A stretch of DNA of 64,000 nucleotides from contig NZ_UIHC01000007.1 of the NCBI RefSeq assembly GCF_900499075.1, positions 1 through 64,000 of the forward strand, written 5' to 3'. Of this stretch, positions 18,426 to 28,300 are shown in pieces. The DNA is from Roseinatronobacter ekhonensis. GTDB taxonomy: Bacteria > Pseudomonadota > Alphaproteobacteria > Rhodobacterales > Rhodobacteraceae. Numbering within the stretch: position 1 is the first letter of the stretch; every line of letters starts with the position of its first letter. The translations under genes and the position numbers were made by a program. The notes below the pieces were generated by a model. The model did no database searches. It worked only from the letters and a program-made list of their open reading frames with translations, and had not been told where the DNA came from.

Positions 18426-19376
18426 ATGGCCAAAGCCTTCGCCTCGCAAGGCGACATGACGGACAAACAGATCAGCTTCACCGAGGTGGGGCGCGATTTG
18501 TACGCCTTCACCGCCGAAGGCGACCCGAATTCGGGTGTTATCATTGGGGATGACAGCGTGATGGTGGTTGAAGCCCAAGCCACGCCCCGGCTGGCGCAAA
18601 AGGTGATCGACTGCATCCGCCAAGTGACCGATAAACCGATCACCCATCTGGCGTTGACGCATTACCACGCGGTGCGCGTGCTGGGCGCGTCCGCCTATGG
18701 CGCGGGCCAGATACTGATGTCCGACGCTGCGCGCGGCATGGTGGCAGAGCGGGGGCAAGAGGACTGGGACAGCGAATTCCAGCGCTTCCCGCGCCTGTTT
18801 CAGGGGCATGAGAGCATTCCCGGCCTGACATGGCCGACCACCAGTTTCACGGGCCGCATGTCGGTGTTCCTTGGCAATCGCCGGGTGGACCTGATGCAAT
18901 TGGGCCGCGCGCACACGGCCGGCGACATCGTCATCCATGTGCCCGATGAAAACGTCATGTTCACGGGCGATATCGTCGAATACCATTCCGCCTGCTACTG
19001 CGGTGACGGGTATTTTGCCGATTGGGGCGGCACGCTCGACGCGATCAAGTCGTATGGCGTCGACGCCATTGCACCGGGGCGCGGCGATGCGCTGATGGGT
19101 CAAGACATGGTCAATACCGCCATCGAGAATACACGCGATTTCGTGCATTCCACCTACCGCCCGGCAGCTCGGGTGGCCGCGCGCGGCGGCACGCTCAAGG
19201 ACGCATGGGACGCCGTGCGCGCCGAATGCGACCCGAAATTCGCCGATTACGCGATTTACGAGCATTGCCTGCCCTTCAACGTGGCCCGCGCCTATGATGA
19301 AGCGCGCGGCATCGCGCACCCCCGCATCTGGACCGCCGAGCGCGACATGCAGATGTGGGACGACCTGCAAGGATGA
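18426..19376 (+). CDS. MBL-fold protein with a degenerate metal motif
   Basis: A 316-residue metallo-beta-lactamase-fold protein. The first motif reads LTHYHAVRVLGA (His79, His81), where the usual H-x-H-x-D-H would have Asp83 and His84 but has Val and Arg. Later parts GRAHTAGDIVIHVPDENVMFTGDIVEYH look normal, so one metal may still bind at the first site. The second site, which needs the Asp-His pair, is probably lost. It is coupled by ATGA to the small membrane protein gene that follows. Its role in aromatic catabolism is unknown; a one-metal hydrolase or thioesterase is possible. Confidence 0.8.
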   Translation: MAKAFASQGDMTDKQISFTEVGRDLYAFTAEGDPNSGVIIGDDSVMVVEAQATPRLAQKVIDCIRQVTDKPITHLALTHYHAVRVLGASAYGAGQILMSDAARGMVAERGQEDWDSEFQRFPRLFQGHESIPGLTWPTTSFTGRMSVFLGNRRVDLMQLGRAHTAGDIVIHVPDENVMFTGDIVEYHSACYCGDGYFADWGGTLDAIKSYGVDAIAPGRGDALMGQDMVNTAIENTRDFVHSTYRPAARVAARGGTLKDAWDAVRAECDPKFADYAIYEHCLPFNVARAYDEARGIAHPRIWTAERDMQMWDDLQG

Positions 19377-19576
19377 GCCTTGGACCCGACAGGACAGAAC
19401 ACCGCGTCCGGCTGGCCGTGTCGCTGCTCGGGCTGGCGGTCTTGATCTGGATCATCGCATCGGGCCGCATGACAGGGTTTGCTTGGGTGGAAGTGGGCGC
19501 AGTGGCGGGCCTGTTCTTTGGTGGCTCGGCGCTGTGGTCGGGCTGGATACTGTGGCGCGAAGGAAGCAACAAATGA
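19373..19576 (+). CDS. Small two-helix membrane protein
   Basis: A 67-residue protein with two hydrophobic helices (about residues 12-28 and 35-55), beginning at ATG overlapping the preceding stop and ending in ATGA shared with the FAD-hydroxylase start. The double coupling supports a real gene. I do not recognise the family. Its position between an MBL protein and a hydroxylase suggests a membrane tether or uptake accessory. Confidence 0.7.
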   Translation: MSLGPDRTEHRVRLAVSLLGLAVLIWIIASGRMTGFAWVEVGAVAGLFFGGSALWSGWILWREGSNK

Positions 19577-21195
19577 CCAAGATTTTTGACATTCCGCTGT
19601 ATCCCTACACGCGCCATGCCGATCAGGACCGCGATCAGGACACCCCTGCCCGCTATCCGGTGGTCATTGTTGGCGCGGGGCCGGTGGGGTTGGCAGCAGC
19701 GATCGATCTGGCCAGCCGCGATGTGCCGGTCGTGGTGCTGGACGACAATGACCGCGTCAGCTTCGGGTCACGCGCCATCTGTTTCGCCAAGCGGACGTTA
19801 GAGGTTCTGGACCGTCTTGGGTGTGGTTCCGCCACAAAGATGGGTGTGACGTGGAATACAGGACGCGTGTTTCATGGCGAGGGCGAGGTTTACGGCTTCA
19901 ACCTGCTGGAAGAGGACGATCACAAGCACCCTGCTTTCGTGAACCTGCAACAGTATCACGTTGAACACATCATGGTGCAACGCGCGCAAGAATTGATGGC
20001 GCAGGGCGCGCCCTTGCAGATACGCGGGCGCAACCGCGTCGAAACCATTGGCACGCATGACGATCATGTGCGCCTGAACATCGCCACCCCGGAAGGTGAT
20101 TATGAGCTGCACGCCGACTGGCTGATTGCCTGCGATGGGGCGAATTCGCCCACAAGGCGGATGATGGGCCTCGATTTCGTGGGCCGTGTGTTCGAGGACA
20201 ACTTCCTGATTGCCGATGTGGTCATGCAGGCCGATTTCCCGACAGAGCGGTGGTTCTGGTTCGACCCGCCCTTTAACAAGGGTCAATCGGCGCTGTTGCA
20301 CCGCCAGCCCGACAATGTCTGGCGCATAGACCTGCAACTGGGCTGGGACATTGACCGAGAGGCTGAAAAGCGGCCCGAGCGCGTCATCCCCCGTCTGCAA
20401 GCCATGTTGGGGCCGGATGTGGAGTTCAGCCTTGAATGGGTGTCGATCTACACGTTCCAGTGCCGCCGGATGGAGAAATTCCGGCATAACCGCGTGATCT
20501 TTGCGGGCGATTCGGCGCATCAGGTCAGCCCGTTCGGCGCACGCGGGGCGAATTCGGGCATTCAGGATGCCGACAATCTGGCTTGGAAGCTGGCCGCGGT
20601 GGTGCAGGGGCACGCGCCAGAGGCGTTGCTGGACAGCTATGATTTCGAACGGGTTTACGCGGCAGATGAGAACATCCTCCATTCCACCCGCGCGACAGAG
20701 TTCATAACCCCCAAAAGCGAAACAAGCCGCCTGTTCCGCGATGCCGCGCTGGCCTTGGCCGAACGGCATGATTTTGCCCGGCCCCTTGTGAATTCCGGGC
20801 GCTTGTCCACGCCCAGCGCCTATGAGGATAGCTGGCTGACGGCCGCCGATCCCGATGGCCTGCCGGACATGTGCCGCCCCGGTGCACCCATGCCGGATGC
20901 GCCTGTGCCGGATGGCTGGCTGTTGGACCAGACCGGCGGCGATTTCTGTCTGCTCTGGGTGAACGGGGCGGCACCACCACCGTTGCCCAAAACGGCAGTT
21001 CCGGTGCGTGTGCTGCATATCGACCCTGCCACGGCGCCGGTCCTGGCCAAACGCTATCTGGGCGATGCACCGCGCGCAGCCTATTTGCTGCGCCCCGACC
21101 AGCACATTGCCGCGCGCTGGACCGCCCCTGAAACCGCGCCGCTGACCGCTGCCCTGTCGCGCGCCCTGTCACAATCGGAGGTGGCCCATGGCTGA
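19573..21195 (+). CDS. FAD-dependent aromatic hydroxylase (UbiH/PheA/MhpA type)
   Basis: A 540-residue class A flavoprotein monooxygenase. The FAD-binding GxGxxG is in VVIVGAGPVGLAAA near residues 29-42, and the second FAD motif GDSAHQVSPFGARGANSG is near residue 312. The C-terminal thioredoxin-like region seen in phenol/3-hydroxyphenylpropionate hydroxylases is also suggested. The substrate is unknown; because it sits in a homogentisate operon, it may hydroxylate 3-hydroxyphenylacetate or another phenolic acid to a ring-cleavage substrate (inference). It overlaps its neighbours at both ends. Confidence 0.87.
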   Translation: MTKIFDIPLYPYTRHADQDRDQDTPARYPVVIVGAGPVGLAAAIDLASRDVPVVVLDDNDRVSFGSRAICFAKRTLEVLDRLGCGSATKMGVTWNTGRVFHGEGEVYGFNLLEEDDHKHPAFVNLQQYHVEHIMVQRAQELMAQGAPLQIRGRNRVETIGTHDDHVRLNIATPEGDYELHADWLIACDGANSPTRRMMGLDFVGRVFEDNFLIADVVMQADFPTERWFWFDPPFNKGQSALLHRQPDNVWRIDLQLGWDIDREAEKRPERVIPRLQAMLGPDVEFSLEWVSIYTFQCRRMEKFRHNRVIFAGDSAHQVSPFGARGANSGIQDADNLAWKLAAVVQGHAPEALLDSYDFERVYAADENILHSTRATEFITPKSETSRLFRDAALALAERHDFARPLVNSGRLSTPSAYEDSWLTAADPDGLPDMCRPGAPMPDAPVPDGWLLDQTGGDFCLLWVNGAAPPPLPKTAVPVRVLHIDPATAPVLAKRYLGDAPRAAYLLRPDQHIAARWTAPETAPLTAALSRALSQSEVAHG

Positions 21196-21394
21196 TCTGA
21201 TCCTGCACCGCAACCTGAGCGATCCCGACGGGGTCTATGCCGACCTGCTGGCCGCGCATGAGGGCCTGAGCAAAGACGAAAGCGATGCGCTGACGGCGCG
21301 TCTTGTGCTGATTCTGGTCAATCACATCGGGTCACGCGACGTGCTGAATGCGGCCCTTCATGCGGCGGGCCAAAGCGCAAAAGCACCCGGCTGA
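21188..21394 (+). CDS. DUF2783 protein
   Basis: A 68-residue protein matching the DUF2783 family, which is regularly found next to FAD hydroxylases of this type. It overlaps the hydroxylase gene by 8 bases. The sequence is a short acidic helical protein (YADLLAAHEGLSKDESDAL) with no catalytic motif. It could be a small subunit or chaperone of the hydroxylase. It closes the catabolic operon; a hairpin follows at 21427. Confidence 0.8.
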   Translation: MADLILHRNLSDPDGVYADLLAAHEGLSKDESDALTARLVLILVNHIGSRDVLNAALHAAGQSAKAPG

Positions 21395-21426
21395 AACGCC
21401 TGAACCTGCGCCAAAGCTCGATTCGT

Positions 21427-21447
21427 GAAGGCATCGCGCCTTCGTTT
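21427..21447 (+). terminator. Hairpin after the catabolic operon
   Basis: GAAGGC-ATCGC-GCCTTC (21427-21443) followed by GTTT. A 6-bp stem with a short T tract, 33 bases past the DUF2783 stop and about 95 bases before the next operon. A plausible but weak intrinsic terminator. The rest of 21395-21542 is AT-richer (TTGAATAGCTGTTAATAAG at 21473) and probably holds the promoter of the PKS/NRPS operon, without a clear -35/-10 pair. Confidence 0.45.
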
Positions 21448-21542
21448 CGCCGCAATATCGTCGTCAAACCGCTTGAATAGCTGTTAATAAGTTCGAAACG
21501 GAAACAATATTCCGTCCGACAAGCAGCGAGGCGCGCACCGCC

Positions 21543-22433
21543 ATGGTGGATACGACACGGCTAGAAAAGCTATTGGGCCGCGTGGCCGACCCCAGCACGA
21601 AGCGCGCGGGCAGTTCCAATATGCCCGCAGCCCGCAATCTTGCGTTGTCGGGCCATCGCGATATGCGGCGCGACGGCGCGGCCAGGGCGCTGTCACCGCA
21701 GCGCAAAGCTCAGGTAGAAGCGCAGTGGGATAGCTTGCAGGCGTTCAAGCGCGACCCGTCGCCGGACAGCAAGATCACGCAATTCAACAAGCAGGCCCGC
21801 GCACCCGACGTGGTTGCGCTGTTTGACGTGTTGCGCACCCAGCTTGCCCAGACCTTCGCCGAGCGGCGTGTCCGCACTTTGGCAATCACCGCGCCCGCCA
21901 GCGGTTGCGGCACCAGTTTTGTCACGGCGGGCCTGCTCGCCAGTTTCGCGCGGCGCAACGAGCAGCGTGTGCTTGGGCTGGACCTGAATGTCACGGCACC
22001 TGCGTTGCACCGGTTTTTCGAACTCGACAGCCCTCGCCCGATTGACGCGCTGATTTCCGGCGCGGCCAGCCCGCATGACCATCTGGTCAAGATAACCAGC
22101 CGCGTGGCCGTCGGCCTTGGCGCGCCGACAGAAACGCCCGATCTGCTGACCAGCGCGATCTCTGCGCAGGAACTGGCAGAGATGCTGGACGAATTGACCG
22201 CCGAATTTGCGCCCGAACTGCTGATCTGCGACCTGCCGCCCCTGCTGGACGGGGACGCGGCCATGACCATCCTGCCGCAAATGGGCGCGACCTTGCTGGT
22301 TGCCGACAGCGCCCGAACCACCGCCGCCGATATTGCCCAATGCGAACGCCTTTTGGCTGAAAAAAGTGATTTTCTGGGTGTGATCCTGAACCAAAACAGC
22401 GGCGCGGCGCGTAACGCCGCCAAGCGCAGCTAA
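21543..22433 (+). CDS. BY-kinase-like ATPase (CpsD/CapB family) with altered P-loop
   Basis: A 296-residue protein with the fold of the cytosolic CpsD/Wzc kinase domain that pairs with Wzz proteins. The P-loop reads APASGCGTS (residues 117-125): Thr124 replaces the Walker A lysine. The Walker A' segment is LGLDLNV (Asp147) and Walker B is LLICDLPPLL. No C-terminal tyrosine cluster is present. The protein may bind nucleotide poorly, or act as a non-catalytic partner of the adjacent Wzz. The first 85 residues are a basic extension. It is the first gene of the 16-kb operon and is followed 15 bases later by wzz. Confidence 0.78.
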   Translation: MVDTTRLEKLLGRVADPSTKRAGSSNMPAARNLALSGHRDMRRDGAARALSPQRKAQVEAQWDSLQAFKRDPSPDSKITQFNKQARAPDVVALFDVLRTQLAQTFAERRVRTLAITAPASGCGTSFVTAGLLASFARRNEQRVLGLDLNVTAPALHRFFELDSPRPIDALISGAASPHDHLVKITSRVAVGLGAPTETPDLLTSAISAQELAEMLDELTAEFAPELLICDLPPLLDGDAAMTILPQMGATLLVADSARTTAADIAQCERLLAEKSDFLGVILNQNSGAARNAAKRS

Positions 22434-22448
22434 CGGACGGAAGCGACC

Positions 22449-23813
22449 ATGGGACCGATCCAGACACTTGACGAACTTCGCGGATTTCTGGCGCGCCGTG
22501 CGGCGCTTATCGCCGCCGTGGCCTTTATCGCGACCATTGGTGCGATCTTTTTCGCGCTGTCGACCGATCATACGTATGACAGTCAGGCCGTCATTCAGGT
22601 CGAGGGGCCGAGCGTAAGCAGCGACGTAACCGCAGGTGCGGTGCCGTCCAGCGCCGCGCGGCGGCTGGCCTCTGTCGAACAGCGGCTGATGTCGCGCGGC
22701 AACTTGCTGGATCTTGCCAACCGATACGACATGTTCCCCGGCATGACCCCGCAAGAGCGTGTGCTGGGCATGCGCGAATCGATCCGGTTCGAGGTGGTCG
22801 CTGCAATTCGTGAACGCGCCGCGCTTGGAACCGATGTCACCAGCGAAAACCGCTCGCGCACCCTGACCGTCAGCGTGACAGAGGCGTTCGCGACCGATGC
22901 CATCGTGTCGCTGGTGCGGGTCATGACGGAAGCAGGCGATCCGCAAGTGGCCGCAGATCTGGCCAATGAACTGGCCGATGCCATCGTGCAGGAAAATGCC
23001 TCTACCGTCGCAGGCAACGTCCGCGAGGCGATTGATTTCTTCGCACGGCAGGAAGAGCGCATTCGTCAGGAAATCGAATCCGTCGCGGCCGAGATTGTCG
23101 CGTTCAAATCCGAGAATTTCGACTTGCTGCCCGAGGCGATGGAAGACCGTCGCGAGGAACAAATCTCGATCCGCGAGGACCTGTTGCGTGCCAACCGCGA
23201 AATCGCGGCTCTTGAGAACGAGATCGCGACGCTGGAGAACCAAAGCCGGCTGCGCGCCACCGAACAGCGCCGCCTGAACGCAGCGCAGGACGAACTGGCG
23301 GCCGTGCAGCGCGAGCAGGACCAGTTGCGTCAACAATCTGCCGAACTGGAACGGCTGGCCCGCGCTGCCCCGCAAGTCGCGTTCGAGCTGGAAGCCCTGG
23401 AGCGTCGCGAATTCCAGCTTCGCGAACAGGCCAACGACATCGCCGAACGCCGCCTGAACGCCTCTCTGGGCGAACAATTGGATGATGACCAGAATTTCGA
23501 ACGATTCGAAATGCTGGAGGCCGCGTTGCCCGCCGATTACCCGTCGTCGCGGTCGCGCGCTTCGATGGTCGTGATGGGGCTTATCGGCGGCCTGTTTCTG
23601 GGGCTTATGCTGTCCTATGCGATGGAATGGTTAAACCCGGCCCTGCGCAGCGCCGCACAAGTGGAGCGTGAACTGGGTATGCAGCCGGTTCTGACCATCC
23701 CCAAACTGGAACTGCCCGCAGAACGCAGGCGCCGCGGCGTCGGCTGGGCCGCAGGTGGTGCGCTGGTTTTGCTGACGGGGCTTGCCCTTGTCATGATGAC
23801 ATTGGGCGGGTGA
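22449..23813 (+). CDS. Wzz/GumC-type polysaccharide chain-length protein (GNVR-like)
   Basis: A 454-residue inner-membrane co-polymerase. There are transmembrane segments near residues 18-40, near 370-395 and at the extreme C-terminus (about 425-452). The long periplasmic stretch between the first two is coiled-coil with many EQR/EIE repeats, typical of PCP-2/GumC proteins. The Wzz family sets polymer length with a Wzy polymerase and, with a CpsD partner, forms a split Wzc. Both partners are adjacent genes. No outer-membrane export protein (Wza) is within the window. Confidence 0.85.
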   Translation: MGPIQTLDELRGFLARRAALIAAVAFIATIGAIFFALSTDHTYDSQAVIQVEGPSVSSDVTAGAVPSSAARRLASVEQRLMSRGNLLDLANRYDMFPGMTPQERVLGMRESIRFEVVAAIRERAALGTDVTSENRSRTLTVSVTEAFATDAIVSLVRVMTEAGDPQVAADLANELADAIVQENASTVAGNVREAIDFFARQEERIRQEIESVAAEIVAFKSENFDLLPEAMEDRREEQISIREDLLRANREIAALENEIATLENQSRLRATEQRRLNAAQDELAAVQREQDQLRQQSAELERLARAAPQVAFELEALERREFQLREQANDIAERRLNASLGEQLDDDQNFERFEMLEAALPADYPSSRSRASMVVMGLIGGLFLGLMLSYAMEWLNPALRSAAQVERELGMQPVLTIPKLELPAERRRRGVGWAAGGALVLLTGLALVMMTLGG

Positions 23814-23823
23814 GGCAGGCGTC

Positions 23824-25332
23824 ATGGGAAATGCCATTGCATATCTTGTGCTTCTGACATGGCCCCTGGCCATTCTGGTCATGTTCCGCCGCATGGCCCC
23901 GGAGCGCGCGTTTATCTGGTCCATCCTGGGCGGCTACATGCTGTTGCCGCAACTGACGCAGGTAAACCTGCCGCTGCTGCCCGATCTGGACAAGGTGCTT
24001 ATCCCCAATGTCACGGCTTTTATGGTCTGTCTGGCGCTGGTGCGGGCGCGGGTTGCGGTTGTGCCGCAAAACCTGCTGGCACGGTTACTGTTGATGCTGT
24101 TCATCCTGTCACCCGCATTCACCGTCTTTACCAATACAGAACCGCTGCAATTCGGGCTTGTGACTTCTGATCACACCACGTGGATGGGCATCTTTTCGCC
24201 CGCGAATGCCACTATCCCCGGCCTGCGGCTCTACGATTCCGTCTCGGTCGTGGCCGCGCAGATCATCTTTATGCTGCCCTTCTTTCTGGCGCGCAGCCTG
24301 CTGGCGCATGAGCGTGCGCTGGCAGAAGTGCCGCGCGCACTGGTTGTGGCCGGGCTGATCTATTCGGTTCCCATGCTGATCGAGAACATCACCGGGCCGG
24401 AGCTTCACCGGCTGTTTTACGGCTATATCCAGCATGATTACGGCCAAGCGATCCGCTTTGGCGGGTTCCGTCCCTATGTGTTCATGCCGCACGGGCTGTG
24501 GGTCGCATTCTTTGCAATGATGTGCTTCACCTCTGCGCTGTTGCAGGCCCGGAAAGCCGATGCAGCAGAACGCACGCGCACCGTGGTGATCGCGATCTGG
24601 CTGGGCATTTCGTTGGTATTGTGCCGCAGCGTCGGGCCTTTGGCCCTGACACTGGTGGTCGCGCCGCTGGTGCTGTTTTTCGGCCCGCGCATGCAGTTGC
24701 GGATGGCAGCGCTGATGGCGCTGACCGCACTGGCCTATCCGCTTTTGCGCGGCTCCGGCGTTGTGCCGGCCGAGGCGCTGGTGCGGTTCATCGCAGGGCT
24801 AAGCCCCGACCGCGCGGAATCTCTCGCCTACCGTTTCACGAACGAGGATATCTTGCTGGAACGCGCCGCCGACAAGCCGCTGTTCGGCTGGGGCGCTTGG
24901 GGCCGCAATCTTGTGTATGATCCCGAAACCGGCGAGGCGCTGACCATTTCCGATGGGCAATGGATTATCACCATCGGGCAGTCGGGCTGGCTGGGCTATA
25001 TCGCGACATTCGGCCTGCTGTGCCTGCCGATCTTTGCGCTGTGGTGGCGGTATCGTCAGGTCGACAACGCCCAGATCCCCGGTCAGGTCGGGTTGCTGGC
25101 GCTGATCCTTGGTGCGAACCTTGTCGACCTGTTGCCGAACGCCACGCTTATTCCCTTCACATGGCTGCTTGCGGGCGCGCTGCTGGGCCACGCCGAATTG
25201 GTGGCAAACCGGGCCCATGCCGCAAAACTGGACAGACTTCAGGCATTGGGCACGCGCCGCACGCTGCTGGCCACCGCCCAACCCAAACGCAGACCTGCGC
25301 CCCTACATTCCGAACAGGACCAGATGTTATGA
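23824..25332 (+). CDS. Wzy-like O-antigen polymerase/ligase family membrane protein
   Basis: A 502-residue integral membrane protein with about eleven transmembrane helices and a large central loop (around residues 115-180) with W/D/R-rich segments, as in Wzy and WaaL proteins. In this family the role is glycan polymerisation or ligation to a lipid or protein. The stop codon overlaps the PKS start (ATGA), so polymerase and PKS are translated in a coupled way; this is the tightest join between the glycan and the PKS half of the operon. Family assignment is from topology and context rather than a strict motif. Confidence 0.75.
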   Translation: MGNAIAYLVLLTWPLAILVMFRRMAPERAFIWSILGGYMLLPQLTQVNLPLLPDLDKVLIPNVTAFMVCLALVRARVAVVPQNLLARLLLMLFILSPAFTVFTNTEPLQFGLVTSDHTTWMGIFSPANATIPGLRLYDSVSVVAAQIIFMLPFFLARSLLAHERALAEVPRALVVAGLIYSVPMLIENITGPELHRLFYGYIQHDYGQAIRFGGFRPYVFMPHGLWVAFFAMMCFTSALLQARKADAAERTRTVVIAIWLGISLVLCRSVGPLALTLVVAPLVLFFGPRMQLRMAALMALTALAYPLLRGSGVVPAEALVRFIAGLSPDRAESLAYRFTNEDILLERAADKPLFGWGAWGRNLVYDPETGEALTISDGQWIITIGQSGWLGYIATFGLLCLPIFALWWRYRQVDNAQIPGQVGLLALILGANLVDLLPNATLIPFTWLLAGALLGHAELVANRAHAAKLDRLQALGTRRTLLATAQPKRRPAPLHSEQDQML

Positions 25333-28300
25333 GTAACGAGCAGATTTTCAGCGAAAACGACATTGCCATCATCGGCATGGCCGCACATTTGCCCGGAGCA
25401 TCCTCTGTGGCGGAATTCTGGGACAATCTGCGCGCCGGACGGTCGTCCATCCGCCGCCTGTCAGAGCAGGAATTGCTGGACGCGGGCGAATCCGCCGCGA
25501 TGTTGCGCAAGCCAAACTATGTGCCCTTTGCCGCCCCGCTTGACGGGTTTGCAGAGTTCGACCCCGACCTGTTTGGTTTTTCGCCGAAAGAAGCCGCCAT
25601 TCTGGACCCCCAGCACCGCCAGTTCCTAGAGGTCGCGTGGGAAGCGTTTGAAAACGCCGGCCACCCGCCGCGCGGCGAAAAAGGCACCGTGGGCGTGTTT
25701 TCCGGCTGCGGCATGGGCAGCTATTTCTATTTCAACCTGTGCTCGAACCCGCATCTGGTCGATGACGTGGGCATGTTTTTGCTGCGCCATACCGGCAATG
25801 ACAAGGATTTCCTGACCACTCGTGTCAGCCATATTCTGGACCTGCACGGCCCTTCGGTAAATGTGCAGACAGCCTGCTCGACCTCGCTTGTGGCAGTGCA
25901 TTACGCGGTCAACGGGCTGTTGACGGGCGAATGCGACATGGCGCTGGCGGGCGGTGTTACCATCGAGTTGCCGCAAGGGCGCGGCTACCTGCACAAGGAA
26001 AACGAGATCCTGTCGCCCGATGGCGAATGCCACGCGTTCGACCACCGTGCCCAAGGGACGGTGTTCGGGTCGGGCGCGGGCGCGGTGGTGCTGCGCAGGC
26101 TGGCTGATGCCATGGCCGATGGCGACCGGATCATCGCCGTCGTCAAGGGCAGTGCCATCAACAATGACGGCGCGCAGAAGGCGGGCTATCTGGCCCCGTC
26201 GGTCGAAGGGCAGGCCGCCGCGATTGCGGATGCCCACCAGATCGCAGGCGTTGCGTCCGACAGCATTTCCTATGTCGAGTGCCACGGCACTGGCACCTAT
26301 TTGGGCGACCCGATAGAGGTTGCCGCGCTGACCGAAGCCTTCGCCAGCGACAAGACCGGGTTTTGTCGCATCGGGTCGGTGAAAACCAATATCGGGCATC
26401 TGGACACGGCGGCGGGTGTGGCCAGCATCATCAAGGTCGCGCAAGCGCTGCACCACCGCGAATTGCCGCCGTCCTTGGGGTATGAGGCCCCGAACCCCGC
26501 GATTGATTTCGAACATTCGCCCTTCGTGGTGAATGACCAGCTCACCCCGTGGCAAGCGGATGGGCCATTGCGCGCGGGCGTGAACTCGCTTGGCGTGGGC
26601 GGAACGAACGCGCATGTGGTGCTGGAAGAAGCGCCCGCGCGCAGCGCGTCTGACGACAGCGATTGGCCGTTCCAGATCCTGACACTGTCGGCAAAATCCA
26701 AAACCGCGCTTGCAGCCAATGCGAACAACCTCGCCGCGCATCTGCGCACCCATCCCGACCAGCCCTTGGCCGATGTGGCCTTTACCTTGAAGGAAGGGCG
26801 CACCGCGCTGGACCAGCGCCGCGTGGTCGTGGCCGAAACGCATGCAGAGGGCGCCGACCTGCTGGACCAGGACAACCCGCGCCGCGTGTTCACGCATACC
26901 GCGCTGGACCGCACGGACATGGTGTTCATGTTCCCCGGCGGCGGCGCGCAATATGCGGGCATGGCGCGCGAGCTCTATGAAACAGAGCCGGTCTTTGCCG
27001 AATGGATGGACCGTGGTCTGGACCATTTGCAACCCAAGCTGGATTACGACATCCGCGCGCTGTGGTTGCCCGAAAAAGGGTCTGAGGCGGCGGCGAATGC
27101 CCAACTTACCCGTCCCTCGGTGCAACTGCCACTGATCATGATTACCGAATACGCGCTGGCGCAGATGTTCATGGGCTGGGGCGTGGAGCCGCAGGTGCTG
27201 GTCGGCCATTCGATGGGCGAGAACGCCGCCGCCTGTCTGGCGGGCGTCATGTCGTTCGAAGATTGCATCGGCCTTGTCCACCTGCGCGGACGGCTGTTCG
27301 ACACGGTGCCTGCGGGCGGTATGCTGTCGGTGCCCCTGTCGCTGGACGCGCTGCAACCCTATCTGGACGGTGACCACGATATCGCATCCATCAACGCGCC
27401 GGAACTGACCGTCATTTCCGGCCCGCAAGCCGCGCTGGACCGGCTGCAAGCCAAGCTGGCAGCAGATGAGGTGGACGCGACCCGCATCGCCATCGACATT
27501 GCCGCGCATAGCCGGATGCTGGACCCGATCCTGTCGGAATTCGGCGCCTATCTGCGGTCCATTCCGCTGCATGCGCCGCGGCTGCCGATCATCTCGAACT
27601 TCACCGGAGAGGCGCTGACCGACGCGCAGGCCACCGACCCCGACTATTGGGTGCAACACCTGCGCAACACGGTGCGCTTTGCCGATTGCGTTGGCACGCT
27701 TGGCACCGTCCCGAACCGGATTTACCTTGAAATGGGGCCGGGCAAGGCGCTGTCTTCGCTGACCCGCATGCACGGCGCTGTGCCGGGGCAACAGGTGCTG
27801 GCGGCCCTGCGCCACCCGGAAGAAGAGATTGCGGACGACCTGTATCATCTGGGTGTTCTGGCGCGCATCTGGGCGCTGGGCGGCAGTTTTGATTGGGCGC
27901 AAATCTGGGGCGACGCCAAACGCCACCGCGTCGAATTGCCGACCTACGCCTTTCAGCGCGCGCGATATTTCATAGAGCCGGGCACGGTGCAGACCGACAG
28001 CGCCCCCGCGCTGGACCGGCTGGATGATATCTCTGCCTGGGGCAGCAAGATCGCGTGGAAACCCGCCTATGCCGATTGCGAGATCGACGTGGCGACCGAT
28101 CTGGGCACTGATCCGCAGACATGGCTGGTCTTTGCCGACGAGGACGGCACCGCCGCCCCGGTCATGGACCGGCTTCGTCGCGCGGGCCACAAGGTCATTG
28201 AGGTCCGCGCGGGCGATACCTATGCGCGCAAATCCGACACGTCCTTTACCCTTGCGCCGGAACATGGGCGCGAAGCCTATGCCCGCCTGCTGGCCGATCT

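Noticed and set aside
23824-25332. Exosortase in place of a polymerase
   Set aside because: No Cys-Arg-His exosortase pattern or PEP-CTERM partner was found; topology and neighbours fit a Wzy/ligase protein.
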